A DNA stretch of 64,000 nucleotides from M269 sp964640795 (GTDB lineage: Bacteria; Pseudomonadota; Gammaproteobacteria; Enterobacterales; Alteromonadaceae). The stretch is from positions 1 through 64,000 of the forward strand of contig CAZXIN010000001.1 of assembly GCA_964640795.1 (NCBI GenBank), read 5' to 3'. Shown here one piece after another: positions 8,405 to 16,984 of the stretch (position 1 is the first letter of the stretch; every line of letters starts with the position of its first letter). The position numbers and the translations under genes are program-made. The notes beneath the pieces were generated by a model. That model ran no database searches, was not told the origin of the DNA, and saw only the letters and a program-made list of their open reading frames with translations.

Positions 8405-9663
8405 TATATTTTTCCTTTTATACTAAGCAGTGGCTCAAATAGCCACTCAAGTAACGTGCGATCTCTCAACTTGACATCTGCCGATAGCGTCATGCCTGCT
8501 TTGAGAGAGAGCTTCTTTCCAAATGCATCAATAGTTTCCTCGTCAAGCAACGCATTGACGAGGTAGACAGGTTCTTGAGTTTGAACAGGGAGTCCGTTTA
8601 TTTCATTGGGTAATAAAACCGAGTCAGATATGCTGGATACTTTTCCTGAATAAAGACCAAACTTTTGATAAGGAAATGCGTCATATCGAATCTCAAGTGA
8701 TTGCTCAGCGTTAACAAATCCTGCTGCACGAACTGGGATCAATAGCTTTGCTTGCATAACGGCATCAGTCGGCACAATTGACATCAGAGGTGAGGTGTTA
8801 CTTGTTTGCTGCCCTTCAGCTACCTGTAAATTGGTCACCTTTCCTGACTTTGAAGCGCGAATGATATAAGCACGTTGACCATGTAATTGAGCTATCTGTT
8901 GAACAAGATCACTGATACTTCTATTGAGTGTGTCGACTTCGTTTTGATGTTCTGTTGGTTGTATAAGCAACTGATTGCTAAGTTGCTCTACGCGATTCCT
9001 TTGGTTAACTTTGCTGCGTTGCAGTGATTGCATCTCGTTTTTTAATGCCAACTCTTGTTCACGTGTTGTATTAACTTCTGCAGCAGAGATATTGCCTTGT
9101 GCCAACATGTTCTTGTAAGTTTGAGTTCTTTGAGAGAGAAGAGATAGCCGTTCTTTAAGTGTGTTGATTTGTAACTCAAGCTGCTCAAGATCTTCCTCTG
9201 ATGCTCGCAGTTGCTGTTCAGTATCTTGAATTCTTAGCTGATACATTGACTCGTTGCGAGTAAATTGTTGTTCTAACATTGTTTGTTGAGAGCGATATTC
9301 TTCTAGCAGTGTTTCTTCTAAATTGGATCCATCAGACAATATACGGTCACCGTTGATAATCGCTAATGGTTGATCTTTTGCAACGACCTCTCCTTCGGAT
9401 ACCAGAATTCGTTTAATCTTTCCGGGGTTACCATTACTGTATACACGCACTATTCCAGAGTCTGGCTCAAGCCAACCTAAAACGGTTTCTTTTCGGGCAT
9501 ACTGGCTTGTGGTTAGCCATATCACTATTGCGACTACACAGCTGATCAACATAAAAATAATAATCGACTGAGGGACTGATGGACGTATTAAAACGTCACC
9601 ATGTAATCTATCTTTCTGATGTTCTAAAGCTTCTTCGCGAAATAAACTTTCATTTTCACTCAC
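8404..9663 (-). CDS. HlyD-family membrane fusion protein of the peptide exporter (CvaA-like)
   Basis: The 419-residue adaptor has a short cytoplasmic N-terminus, one transmembrane helix (about 33-53), a first lipoyl half (GWLEPDSGIVRVYS), a long coiled coil (about 115-260, rich in Q, E, L and R), a second lipoyl half (IIRASKSGKVTNLQVAEGQ) and a beta-barrel domain. This is the usual design for bridging an inner membrane exporter to TolC. Translation starts at GTG with GGAG five bases upstream. It is the first exporter gene, about 100 bases after the small LuxR-type gene. Confidence 0.9.
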   Translation of the reverse strand: MSENESLFREEALEHQKDRLHGDVLIRPSVPQSIIIFMLISCVVAIVIWLTTSQYARKETVLGWLEPDSGIVRVYSNGNPGKIKRILVSEGEVVAKDQPLAIINGDRILSDGSNLEETLLEEYRSQQTMLEQQFTRNESMYQLRIQDTEQQLRASEEDLEQLELQINTLKERLSLLSQRTQTYKNMLAQGNISAAEVNTTREQELALKNEMQSLQRSKVNQRNRVEQLSNQLLIQPTEHQNEVDTLNRSISDLVQQIAQLHGQRAYIIRASKSGKVTNLQVAEGQQTSNTSPLMSIVPTDAVMQAKLLIPVRAAGFVNAEQSLEIRYDAFPYQKFGLYSGKVSSISDSVLLPNEINGLPVQTQEPVYLVNALLDEETIDAFGKKLSLKAGMTLSADVKLRDRTLLEWLFEPLLSIKGKI

Positions 9664-9766
9664 GATAACTCCATGTCTCGTAAAATATGACAGGCATAAA
9701 TAGATTCGGCGATTAGCTCGCCGTTAATCTATTTACAATGGACTCGCCGCACTTTTAAACAGCTGA

Positions 9767-9970
9767 CTAGTTCAACAATGATGCTAAGTGGTAACGACCA
9801 TCAACATCGAGTTTCCTGTAAATATTTGAACAGTGGAATTTCACTGTTCGCTCACTGATAAATAATTGTCTTGCGATAAGCTTGTTGGGTAATCCTTCCA
9901 ATAATTTATCGATAACTTGAACTTCGCGACGCGAGAGTTGAGCGTGAACTTCTTCCATGTTTAGTAACAT
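9767..9970 (-). CDS. Stand-alone LuxR-type helix-turn-helix protein
   Basis: The 67-residue protein is almost only a GerE/LuxR DNA-binding domain: LSRREVQVIDKLLEGLPNK, then IARQLFISERTVKFHCSNIY and RKLDVDGRYHLASLL. There is no receiver or autoinducer-binding domain, so it cannot sense through a usual N-terminal module. An AGGAGATATAG site precedes the ATG. It lies directly upstream of the exporter genes on the same strand and is the obvious candidate for their control, possibly by heterodimerising with a full-length regulator. That role is inference from position. Confidence 0.85.
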   Translation of the reverse strand: MLLNMEEVHAQLSRREVQVIDKLLEGLPNKLIARQLFISERTVKFHCSNIYRKLDVDGRYHLASLLN

Positions 9971-10140
9971 CTATATCTCCTAATACAATACTTATACTCA
10001 CTACTCTTGAAAGTGCTTGGTTTGAGCTCTGTCCGCACACAGTAATTGCTTAGGTTCACTAAGCATCTGAGGGCTTCGTATGCTGTCTTCATGCATTTTC
10101 AATAGTGTTGAGCATGCTTCAAATAACATTGTTCGTTATA

Positions 10141-10516
10141 AAAAATGACATCCTTGTCCTGTTCCGTTTCCTTCAACGTGAGTCCCTTCACCTACAGACA
10201 TCCATGTTTAACTGCTTAGATATAACCGTTAAGTTATTTCCATTCAGTTTCCTCTTCCCTAATGACTCTGTAGCAGATAAATGACCTATCGTTCGTCCTG
10301 AACATCACTACATCCATTATCTTCCATGAAGTTTAATGCTCCTTTCTTAGGTCATTCCCTGAATCATTTAGCCATTCCTTTTTGCATCCTTGCTCATATC
10401 CTTTAATTTTCCCTGGCATCTTTATATTCCCTGACGCCTCCATCACTCGATGCCTTCCTAGCATCTGTTTAATCAGCTCTCCTAACCGACGCAAACAAGA
10501 TTAGAGAGATAGGAAA
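10141..10516 (-). ncRNA. Candidate CsrB/RsmZ-family regulatory RNA (GGA-rich)
   Basis: Read on the minus strand, 10482-10151 contains 22 GGA triplets in 332 bases, against about five expected by chance. Many are in the CsrA-site forms CAGGGA, AAGGAT and CAGGAC, and no open reading frame explains them. The run ends in GACAAGGATGTC followed by six T (10146-10141), a weak hairpin with GGA in its loop. A possible promoter on the same strand is TTAACA, 17 bases, TAATAA (-10 at 10529-10524), giving a transcript of about 375 bases, close to known CsrB lengths. Such RNAs sequester the translational regulator CsrA/RsmA. No perfect GacA/UvrY box was seen, and both ends are estimates. Confidence 0.6.
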
Positions 10517-10531
10517 AAAAGCGTTATTAAA

Positions 10532-10630
10532 TTTGGGGCAAGGTTTTGTTAATTTGGGACAAGGTTGTTTTTTCTCATAGGAATTAAAGGTTTGGGTACT
10601 TTTGAGACGATTTTTGTTAGTTTTGGGACT
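10532..10630 (+). promoter_or_regulatory. Phased TTTGGGAC direct-repeat array before the hybrid sensor gene
   Basis: Five copies of a TTTGGGACA-like core lie at 10532 (TTTGGGGCA), 10553 (TTTGGGACA), 10591 (TTTGGGTAC), 10601 (TTTGAGACG) and 10622 (TTTGGGACT). The first two sit in a 21-base tandem repeat (AATTTGGGRCAAGGTT). Spacings of 21, 38, 10 and 21 bases put most sites on a similar helix face. The last copy abuts the -35 position of a possible promoter with TAATAT at 10643-10648. Direct repeats of this kind suit an AraC-type DNA-binding domain such as that of the downstream gene, so autoregulation is likely but unproven. The array also overlaps the presumed promoter of the opposite-strand GGA-rich RNA. 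Confidence 0.55.
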
Positions 10631-10783
10631 ATTTTAATGTGGTAATATGATGGTCTTAAGGCTCTACCCGTAACTCTGTCGATGAAATGTAGTTTTTGTT
10701 AGTTACGCTTCATGTTGGACATGATTTTACATTCTGCAGCTTTCAAAATTTAAATGCTGATAACCTAGAGGGAAGTTTATATT

Positions 10784-13700
10784 GTGTTAAGAAATTATGT
10801 TATCGCTTTTATCTTGTACTTCGCCCCTACTAACGTTTTGGCACAAGAGGAGCTATATCCAGAATTAGAACGCTACAGTGAGTATCGTGTAGGAGAATAT
10901 CGGTCGATTTATCAGGGGCAGCAAAGCTTATGGGTTGGTGCTGGTGATAGTGTTTTAAAAGTAACCGGTAATACAGTTCAGCAGTATGGTAGAAAGAACA
11001 GCCCCATAGAAAGCCGCGTTAATGATATTGTTGAAGATATTGAGGGCAATGTCTGGTTAAGTACCAACAAAGATGGCGTTATTGTTTTTAGTAAGTTTGA
11101 GCAGCAGTTTTTCCAATACCACCATGCTAATGGATTAACTTCCAATCGTTGTGATTTCTTTACTTTTATAGGCAGTGAAACCTTTGTTACGTGCAACAAT
11201 GGATTGTATTCAATTGATCATAGAGCTAATAAAGTTACACATCATTTGAGTGATGCAGGTCTTTTTCAACAATACTTTAGTGCTTTTAACACTATATCAT
11301 CTGACGAAAATGGGACACTGTGGTTTGTATCCGATGATGATGTCCTTAGGCGTTATGATCCAATACGGGGGAGTGTGAAAGAGATACACACGGATGGTGT
11401 TTCGTTTAAAGGTAAAGTTGTTTTATTTTTTGATAGTACAGGTCGTTTATGGGTATCAGCAGAAGAAAGCGTATATAAAATAGAAGAAAGTACTGAAGGA
11501 GAATATCTATTTAGCCAAGTAGAACATGATATAACTCATCGACGTTTTTTCACCATTGAGGAAGATCTAAAAGGTAATGTATGGTTTGGCAGTGATAAAC
11601 TGCTCATCTATGATGAGGAAAAGGATACGCTTAGATATCCAGCCTCATTTCACCCTTTGTATGATAACCAACAAATGGCTTTAAATACTCCTATATTAGA
11701 CCTAGAGTTTGGCAAAACTAATGAACTATTCATATTAAACCAAGAAGGCATCAGTGCGTTACCAGCATATAGGGATGCAATAAGTTATGTAGCATTCACC
11801 GGTACTGTAGGAAACTATATTAATTATGCTTATCGGAAGTCAGAAATATCTTCTTTGATGAATATAGGCAGTAGGCTTCTTTCATATGATAATGCGGAAA
11901 GTCGAAATGTCACTCTAAAAGGATTAGCTGCTTTTATCGATAAGGACGTTGTTTTAGCTGCAAAAGTTAATGACGAGGAATTAGTATTTATGGATAGCAA
12001 TGTCGAACTATATCTTCTGAAATGGAGTGATTCGAGTGTTCAGAAGTTAGATAATTCGAGAGTGCATCCTGCAGCATCAATTGAAGATATAGGAGCAATA
12101 CTAGTAGACCAAAGCGAAGGTATATATTTGACTGTGGTTGGAGAAAGGCCGGGTATTTATAAACGCAAATTGAACGGAAGTTTTATAAATATATATCCAG
12201 ATGTAAAAGCATACAGCGGCCTTGTTAGTCAGAGTGGTAGTGTGTTTTTTACAGCTCTAGATATTGGTGTACTGGAATATTCAAAAGAAGGAGATTGGAC
12301 AGTTTGGCCAACTAGTAATGGTGAACGCGTTTCATATTCAAGGTGTATGTTAGAAATGGCCGATGGTGTTATATGGGTGTGTGATTCTGTGCATGGTTTA
12401 GGCTATTTAGATAAGGATACAAGGACTCTTCATTTTGTGGAATCAGAATCAATTAACAATCTTAGTGATGTATCTGGATTAAGTTTAGACGACAACGGTT
12501 ACCTATGGTTGTTAGGTGTAAATGGACTTATACGTTTTGATCGAGATAGATTATTCTCGATTGATTTTGCTGAAGAGGTAGGTATTGCTAAAGCTGGCTT
12601 TGGGGATAGTCGAGGTCGGATATATAATTTAGGCAGAGGCAAGTTACTCGTTGATTCGTTAAAGTATGACTATGTTCTGAATACCGATGCCTTAAATTCT
12701 ATGTTAGATATGAGGACATTTAGAGAGTCTATTGTGCAACTAGTTAGTTTGAAGTTGTCTACCCGAAATAGTGCCAAAGTTGAGGACAAATCTCTGCTGC
12801 TGCATCGATTCGTTGATAAGCAAGAACCATTTGTTGCTTCATATAATGATTTTCTTTTTAGTTTCCGATTTGCTGTTAATGATTTTATTGAACGCAGCAA
12901 TTTCCAGTTTGAATATCGTCTATTAGGTCTTAATGATAACTGGTTATTAGCAGAGCAAGATTCTGCATCTTATTCGACTCTACCAGCGGGTGAATATATA
13001 TTGGAAGTTAGGGCTGTAGACTCAAGGAGTATTGTTAAACAACCTATCACTCGTCTGCCTATTAAAGTGCTTCCCCCTTATTGGTTGACAACACAAGCCT
13101 ATATCTTTTATATATTTTTTCTATTGCTTAGCTTTTATCTAATCTACAGGTTTCGGACTCGTCAATTAACACAGGCTAATATTCGGTTAGAAAAATCAGT
13201 TATTGAGCGTACTCGAGAATTAACAGAGAGCACCGTTGAGTTATCAAACAGTAATAAGCAGATATCAGACTTATTAACTCAAAAGGAGTCATTGTTCGCT
13301 AATGTATCTCATGAGTTTAGAACGCCGTTAACTCTAATATTAGGACCTATGTCAGAGCTTCGTTCTCAATTGACAGATGAAAGGGATGTTTATAAGTTTG
13401 ATATTATGCATCGCAACACAAAGCGTTTAGTCCAGTTAGTGGAGCAAATTTTGGAGCTTGCTCGGTTAGATACTGCTGTAGAGTCGCCCAAGCAAATATA
13501 TGACATTGATAGTACCTTAGGTGTTTTAGTGAATTCCTTTAAGCCATTGGCGGAACTCAAAGAGCAAAAGCTGATTCTCTCTAACCATTGTTCAGGTGGT
13601 TTGGAGCTCACTAAAGATGCGTTAGAAAAGATATTGTATAATTTACTCTCTAATGCAATTAAGTATTCGCCTGAAGGTGGAACAATTACCGTTACTGGTG

Positions 13701-14881
13701 AGCAGGTAGATAACCTGTATCAACTACGAGTTCAGGATACCGGTTTAGGGATTCCGGAAGAAGAGCTTGAAAATATCTTTGAGCGCTTTACTCGGTTAGA
13801 AAAAACTGCAGGGCAATTGGGATCAGGTTTAGGCTTAGCTGTTGTTAAAGAATTAGTCAATGCCAATGACGGCATTATTGATGTGAGTAGTGAGCTTAAT
13901 CACGGTGCTACCTTTACCGTCACATTCCCTCTACTATTAAATTTCGATGCCAATCAGGTGTCGCCATTATCTGATATGTTCACTCTATTGGACTCTGAGC
14001 TGGTGACAAAAGCACCGAGCATACCTAAAGTTATTGATACGCAACTCTCTGAAACAAACACAAAGCCCGTTTTATTGATCATTGAAGATAATGCTGATAT
14101 GCGTGTTTATATTCGCCAATCACTTGAGGGAAATTATCAATGTATTATCGCTAACAATGGCCAACAAGGTATTGAGATGGCTGTTGCTCATGTACCAGAT
14201 ATAGTACTGAGTGATTTGATGATGCCATTGAAAGGCGGCTTTGAGGTGGTTGATGCATTGAGAAGTAATGAGTTGACAGCTCATATTCCTATTACCCTTC
14301 TTACAGCGAAAGGGGATGATGTGAGTCGATTAACTGGTTGGCAAAAGACAGTGGACGACTATATTGCCAAACCCTTTAATATAGAAGAGCTACAACTGCG
14401 TTTAGCACGCTTACTGTCAGTTAGGGATATTGTGAAGAGGAGAGTTACGCAACAGGTGAGTCAGGGCGTCATAATGAGCAATATCGCCCCCTCAAACTTT
14501 GGAAAATTAGAAAGTATAGAGGAAGATGAGGCGCCACTTAGCTTTAGTAGTAAACGTGATGAACAGTTTTACAATAAATTAATGCAAGTGATAGAAGATA
14601 ATTACGCCGACAGTGAATTTGGTCGGCAACAGGCCGCTGATAAGTTAGCAGTTAGTGAGCGGCAACTAAACCGTAAGCTGGGAGCCATTATTGAATACAA
14701 TTTTGCTGACCTAGTGAGGAAGTATCGTTTAGGAAAGGCAAAGATATTATTGATGGAAGGTTATCAAATTGGAGAAGTAGCCTTTGATGTCGGCTTTACC
14801 TCTCCTTCTTATTTTAGTCGATGCTTTAAGGCTGAGTTTGATTATTCTCCAAAGGAATTTTTGGTAACCCTTAAGCTTTAG
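10784..14881 (+). CDS. Hybrid two-component system protein (propeller sensor, histidine kinase, receiver, AraC HTH)
   Basis: The 1365-residue protein joins sensor and regulator in one chain. A signal peptide (cleavage near VLAQEE) leads into a periplasmic two-component beta-propeller with repeats such as GNVWLSTNKDGV and GYLWLLGVNGLIRFD, then a Y_Y_Y domain (about 670-760). One transmembrane helix (about 766-790) precedes the kinase: H-box VSHEFRTPLT (His about 843), N-box NLLSNAIKYSPEGG, G-boxes DTGLGIPEE and GSGLGLAVV. A receiver follows (Asp about 1144 in LSDLMMP), then an AraC helix-turn-helix (about 1265-1360). Start GTG with GAGGGAAG upstream. Such proteins are best known from glycan sensing in Bacteroidetes; the ligand here is unknown. 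Confidence 0.93.
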   Translation: MLRNYVIAFILYFAPTNVLAQEELYPELERYSEYRVGEYRSIYQGQQSLWVGAGDSVLKVTGNTVQQYGRKNSPIESRVNDIVEDIEGNVWLSTNKDGVIVFSKFEQQFFQYHHANGLTSNRCDFFTFIGSETFVTCNNGLYSIDHRANKVTHHLSDAGLFQQYFSAFNTISSDENGTLWFVSDDDVLRRYDPIRGSVKEIHTDGVSFKGKVVLFFDSTGRLWVSAEESVYKIEESTEGEYLFSQVEHDITHRRFFTIEEDLKGNVWFGSDKLLIYDEEKDTLRYPASFHPLYDNQQMALNTPILDLEFGKTNELFILNQEGISALPAYRDAISYVAFTGTVGNYINYAYRKSEISSLMNIGSRLLSYDNAESRNVTLKGLAAFIDKDVVLAAKVNDEELVFMDSNVELYLLKWSDSSVQKLDNSRVHPAASIEDIGAILVDQSEGIYLTVVGERPGIYKRKLNGSFINIYPDVKAYSGLVSQSGSVFFTALDIGVLEYSKEGDWTVWPTSNGERVSYSRCMLEMADGVIWVCDSVHGLGYLDKDTRTLHFVESESINNLSDVSGLSLDDNGYLWLLGVNGLIRFDRDRLFSIDFAEEVGIAKAGFGDSRGRIYNLGRGKLLVDSLKYDYVLNTDALNSMLDMRTFRESIVQLVSLKLSTRNSAKVEDKSLLLHRFVDKQEPFVASYNDFLFSFRFAVNDFIERSNFQFEYRLLGLNDNWLLAEQDSASYSTLPAGEYILEVRAVDSRSIVKQPITRLPIKVLPPYWLTTQAYIFYIFFLLLSFYLIYRFRTRQLTQANIRLEKSVIERTRELTESTVELSNSNKQISDLLTQKESLFANVSHEFRTPLTLILGPMSELRSQLTDERDVYKFDIMHRNTKRLVQLVEQILELARLDTAVESPKQIYDIDSTLGVLVNSFKPLAELKEQKLILSNHCSGGLELTKDALEKILYNLLSNAIKYSPEGGTITVTGEQVDNLYQLRVQDTGLGIPEEELENIFERFTRLEKTAGQLGSGLGLAVVKELVNANDGIIDVSSELNHGATFTVTFPLLLNFDANQVSPLSDMFTLLDSELVTKAPSIPKVIDTQLSETNTKPVLLIIEDNADMRVYIRQSLEGNYQCIIANNGQQGIEMAVAHVPDIVLSDLMMPLKGGFEVVDALRSNELTAHIPITLLTAKGDDVSRLTGWQKTVDDYIAKPFNIEELQLRLARLLSVRDIVKRRVTQQVSQGVIMSNIAPSNFGKLESIEEDEAPLSFSSKRDEQFYNKLMQVIEDNYADSEFGRQQAADKLAVSERQLNRKLGAIIEYNFADLVRKYRLGKAKILLMEGYQIGEVAFDVGFTSPSYFSRCFKAEFDYSPKEFLVTLKL

Positions 14882-15143
14882 CATTACCTAATAGTCGCGC
14901 CATCAGTTTATTTGTTGAGCATATGACTCCACACCTATTAGTGTTTGAGTTCTTATCGCGTCCGTTTTTAAACTCTGATGCGCGAGTTGCTCTGTTTTGA
15001 CCGCATGAAGAGCCTAGGCACCTCTCTATTTGAGGTGATTGTTGTGGTCCTGATACAATTTGTGCATTAGCAATCCCACTAAATGAGAATGCCAAGCCGC
15101 ATGCTAGTCCAAGTAAAGCTACCTTTGTCTGCTTTGATTTCAT
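14871..15143 (-). CDS. Small secreted basic peptide with four cysteines
   Basis: The 90-residue product starts at the ATG at 15143, which has AGAGGT six bases upstream; an earlier in-frame ATG at 15197 adds 18 residues without helping the signal sequence. MKSKQTKVALLGLACGLAF then SFSGIANA is a signal peptide, giving a mature peptide of about 63 residues. Cysteines 42, 47, 71 and 75 make two pairs (CLGSSC and CGVIC) in a basic, Asn-rich background. Its stop codon overlaps the end of the hybrid sensor gene by 11 bases in convergent orientation. I recognise no family. Confidence 0.6.
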   Translation of the reverse strand: MKSKQTKVALLGLACGLAFSFSGIANAQIVSGPQQSPQIERCLGSSCGQNRATRASEFKNGRDKNSNTNRCGVICSTNKLMARLLGNAKA

Positions 15144-15452
15144 TTTAAACCTCTTTGTAAACATAACGTTCATAAAATTAAAATTAGGAAGGCTCAATGC
15201 CTTTCTTCAGTAAGTGTCTTTTTGTAACGGTATATTGTTGTAAAGACCTTGCGTAAGTTAACGAAGAGTATCCATTTACACTATTAAAATTGGGTCAACG
15301 TAGTAGAAAATTAGGACATTCTCTACATTGCGGTAGTAAAACTAACCTTTCTGTGTGTTTTCTAACTTATAAAAGCTATTCATTGCTTAAGTCAATTTCC
15401 GTTTTCCATTTTCCATGTAAGAATACTGTTTTATATTTTTGGAGACTGGCAG
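15144..15452. other. Intergenic region between divergent genes
   Basis: This gap separates the secreted peptide gene (minus strand) and the dUTPase gene (plus strand) and must hold both promoters. It is AT-rich. I see no dyad, repeat or convincing small reading frame in it. Confidence 0.4.
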
Positions 15453-16106
15453 TTGCTATCACAAAACCAACTTAACACCATGTTGTCCTTGCAAGATGGG
15501 ATGAATAAAAAAGTGAATCCAGATTGGCTTAACGCCGGTTATGCTTATTTGCGTGCTGCGATGATTGAGTCTGTTGAAGGGATCGAGCATCACGGTTGGA
15601 AGTGGTGGAAGGCGCAGAAGAAGGATTTGCCACAATTACAGATGGAGCTGGTGGATATTTGGCATTTTGCTTTGTCAGCGATCATTATTGACTTTGATGG
15701 GGACATTGCAAAATCTGCTGAGACTATTGCTGCACAGCTGCACTCTAATCAAATAACGCTAACTTTTGATGGATCTGATTATCACTTTGATCAATTGGAT
15801 ATTCTCGATAATTTGGAGTTAATGGCGGGCCTTTGTGCTGCAAAACGTTTCGTTGTTCCTTTGTTTATTAAAATTGTCGAACAGGCTGAAATGACATCAG
15901 ATGAGCTTTATCGGCAGTATGTGGGTAAAAACGTCTTGAACTTCTTTAGGCAAGATTATGGTTATAAAGAAGGCTCTTACATCAAAGTATGGCAAGGAAG
16001 GGAAGACAATGAGCATTTGGTTGATATCTTAAATACATTAGATATCAATCTAGAGGACTACAGTGATCAAGTTTATTCGGGGCTGCGTAGCCGCTATCCC
16101 GGATAG
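15453..16106 (+). CDS. Dimeric dUTP diphosphatase (dUTPase_2/MazG-like all-alpha NTPase)
   Basis: The 217-residue protein hydrolyses dUTP to dUMP and pyrophosphate, keeping uracil out of DNA and feeding thymidylate synthesis. The family pattern is clear: MLSLQDGMNKKVNPDWLNA at the N-terminus, ESVEGIEHHGWKWWK, LPQLQMELVDIWHF (metal-binding acidic helices), and a C-terminal FRQDYGYKEG. The TTG start at 15453 is chosen because GGAG lies about 8 bases upstream and the resulting N-terminus fits the family; the next ATG (15480) would cut into the conserved start. It is the non-trimeric dUTPase type. Confidence 0.88.
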   Translation: MLSQNQLNTMLSLQDGMNKKVNPDWLNAGYAYLRAAMIESVEGIEHHGWKWWKAQKKDLPQLQMELVDIWHFALSAIIIDFDGDIAKSAETIAAQLHSNQITLTFDGSDYHFDQLDILDNLELMAGLCAAKRFVVPLFIKIVEQAEMTSDELYRQYVGKNVLNFFRQDYGYKEGSYIKVWQGREDNEHLVDILNTLDINLEDYSDQVYSGLRSRYPG

Positions 16107-16122
16107 CTTGATAGGCTCAGAT

Positions 16123-16140
16123 AAGGCGTGTTCACGCCTT
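16123..16140. terminator. Hairpin between convergent genes
   Basis: AAGGCGTG, two bases, CACGCCTT form a perfect palindrome exactly between the dUTPase stop and the PqiA-like stop, in position to end transcription from both sides. No strong T-tract follows on either strand, so it may be only a 3'-end-stabilising hairpin. Confidence 0.45.
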
Positions 16141-16741
16141 AATCAGGTGTTGCATCTGCTGACGATGGTGAATTAGCTTGTTCTGTGCCTTTAACACTGG
16201 AATAAGCTAAATGTGTACCGAGTAAAGACAATAAGCAATATCCGGTGAAGTAATAAAACCCTTCTCCTGCAGCTGAAAGAGTCTGTGTACTAATATCCAA
16301 AGCTATCTTGAAACCGAATACGCTAAGTTGATGACTATCTGCTGTTTCAGCATGATTCGTTGAGAGAATGGCAAGGAATACAGCAATAACAAAAACATCC
16401 GCCATTGACCATTTACCAATATGGGCAACAAAAGTGAGTAGTTTTTTTTCAACTTGAGAGTGCTTCATAAAATAAGCAATGGAAACGAGGATGCTCTTAA
16501 GTAACGGAATGCCTACTGAAAACAAAAAAATCAGTCCGGCAACTAAAAGCCTTTGGTCGTGCCATAACTCATCAATGGTAGCCATAATCGACAGTTCTTT
16601 ATCGACGAGCGATGCTCCTAAATTTGAGCCATTGAGGTTTGCGGCCATTTCCATATTTAATGAAAACATAGGGAAGAGTATGCCTGGGAAAAAGAGCCCA
16701 AGAGCTGCAATATTAAAGCCGAAGCCAAAGTGTTTTCTCAT
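16139..16741 (-). CDS. PqiA-like inner membrane protein (single domain)
   Basis: The 200-residue protein has four transmembrane segments (about 5-25, 68-90, 105-128 and 155-178) and the paraquat-inducible protein A signature GKWSMADVFVIAVFLAIL. PqiA proteins work with MCE-type proteins in lipid movement between membranes; no mce gene is nearby. Full PqiA has two such domains and zinc-ribbon cysteines; this one has a single domain and no cysteine cluster. The ATG at 16741 is preferred because an upstream TTG at 16780 adds only an unconserved 13-residue tail. Confidence 0.85.
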   Translation of the reverse strand: MRKHFGFGFNIAALGLFFPGILFPMFSLNMEMAANLNGSNLGASLVDKELSIMATIDELWHDQRLLVAGLIFLFSVGIPLLKSILVSIAYFMKHSQVEKKLLTFVAHIGKWSMADVFVIAVFLAILSTNHAETADSHQLSVFGFKIALDISTQTLSAAGEGFYYFTGYCLLSLLGTHLAYSSVKGTEQANSPSSADATPD

Positions 16742-16984
16742 AATATGAATGTTTAGGTGAGTTAAAGTAAGTGGATGCAATGTTATCGGAAATTAGGTTA
16801 TAACGGCTATTTTTTCTTGCTATTAACTGTTACCAATTATAAAGAGAACAGGGTTTATTTAGAGTCTCCAATTTTCAATCCAAAAAGATCTATCTAGACA
16901 AACAAGTTCTGTTATTGGTACAGCGATTATAGAATTTTCAGTTATCGGCAGTGGTATACATACAAGATGAACGCACCATAGAGC

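Noticed and set aside
10047..10065. TGCTTAG-GTTCA-CTAAGCA hairpin considered as the terminator of the GGA-rich RNA
   Set aside because: No T-tract follows on the minus strand, and a T-run closer to the last GGA motif (10146-10141) fits better.
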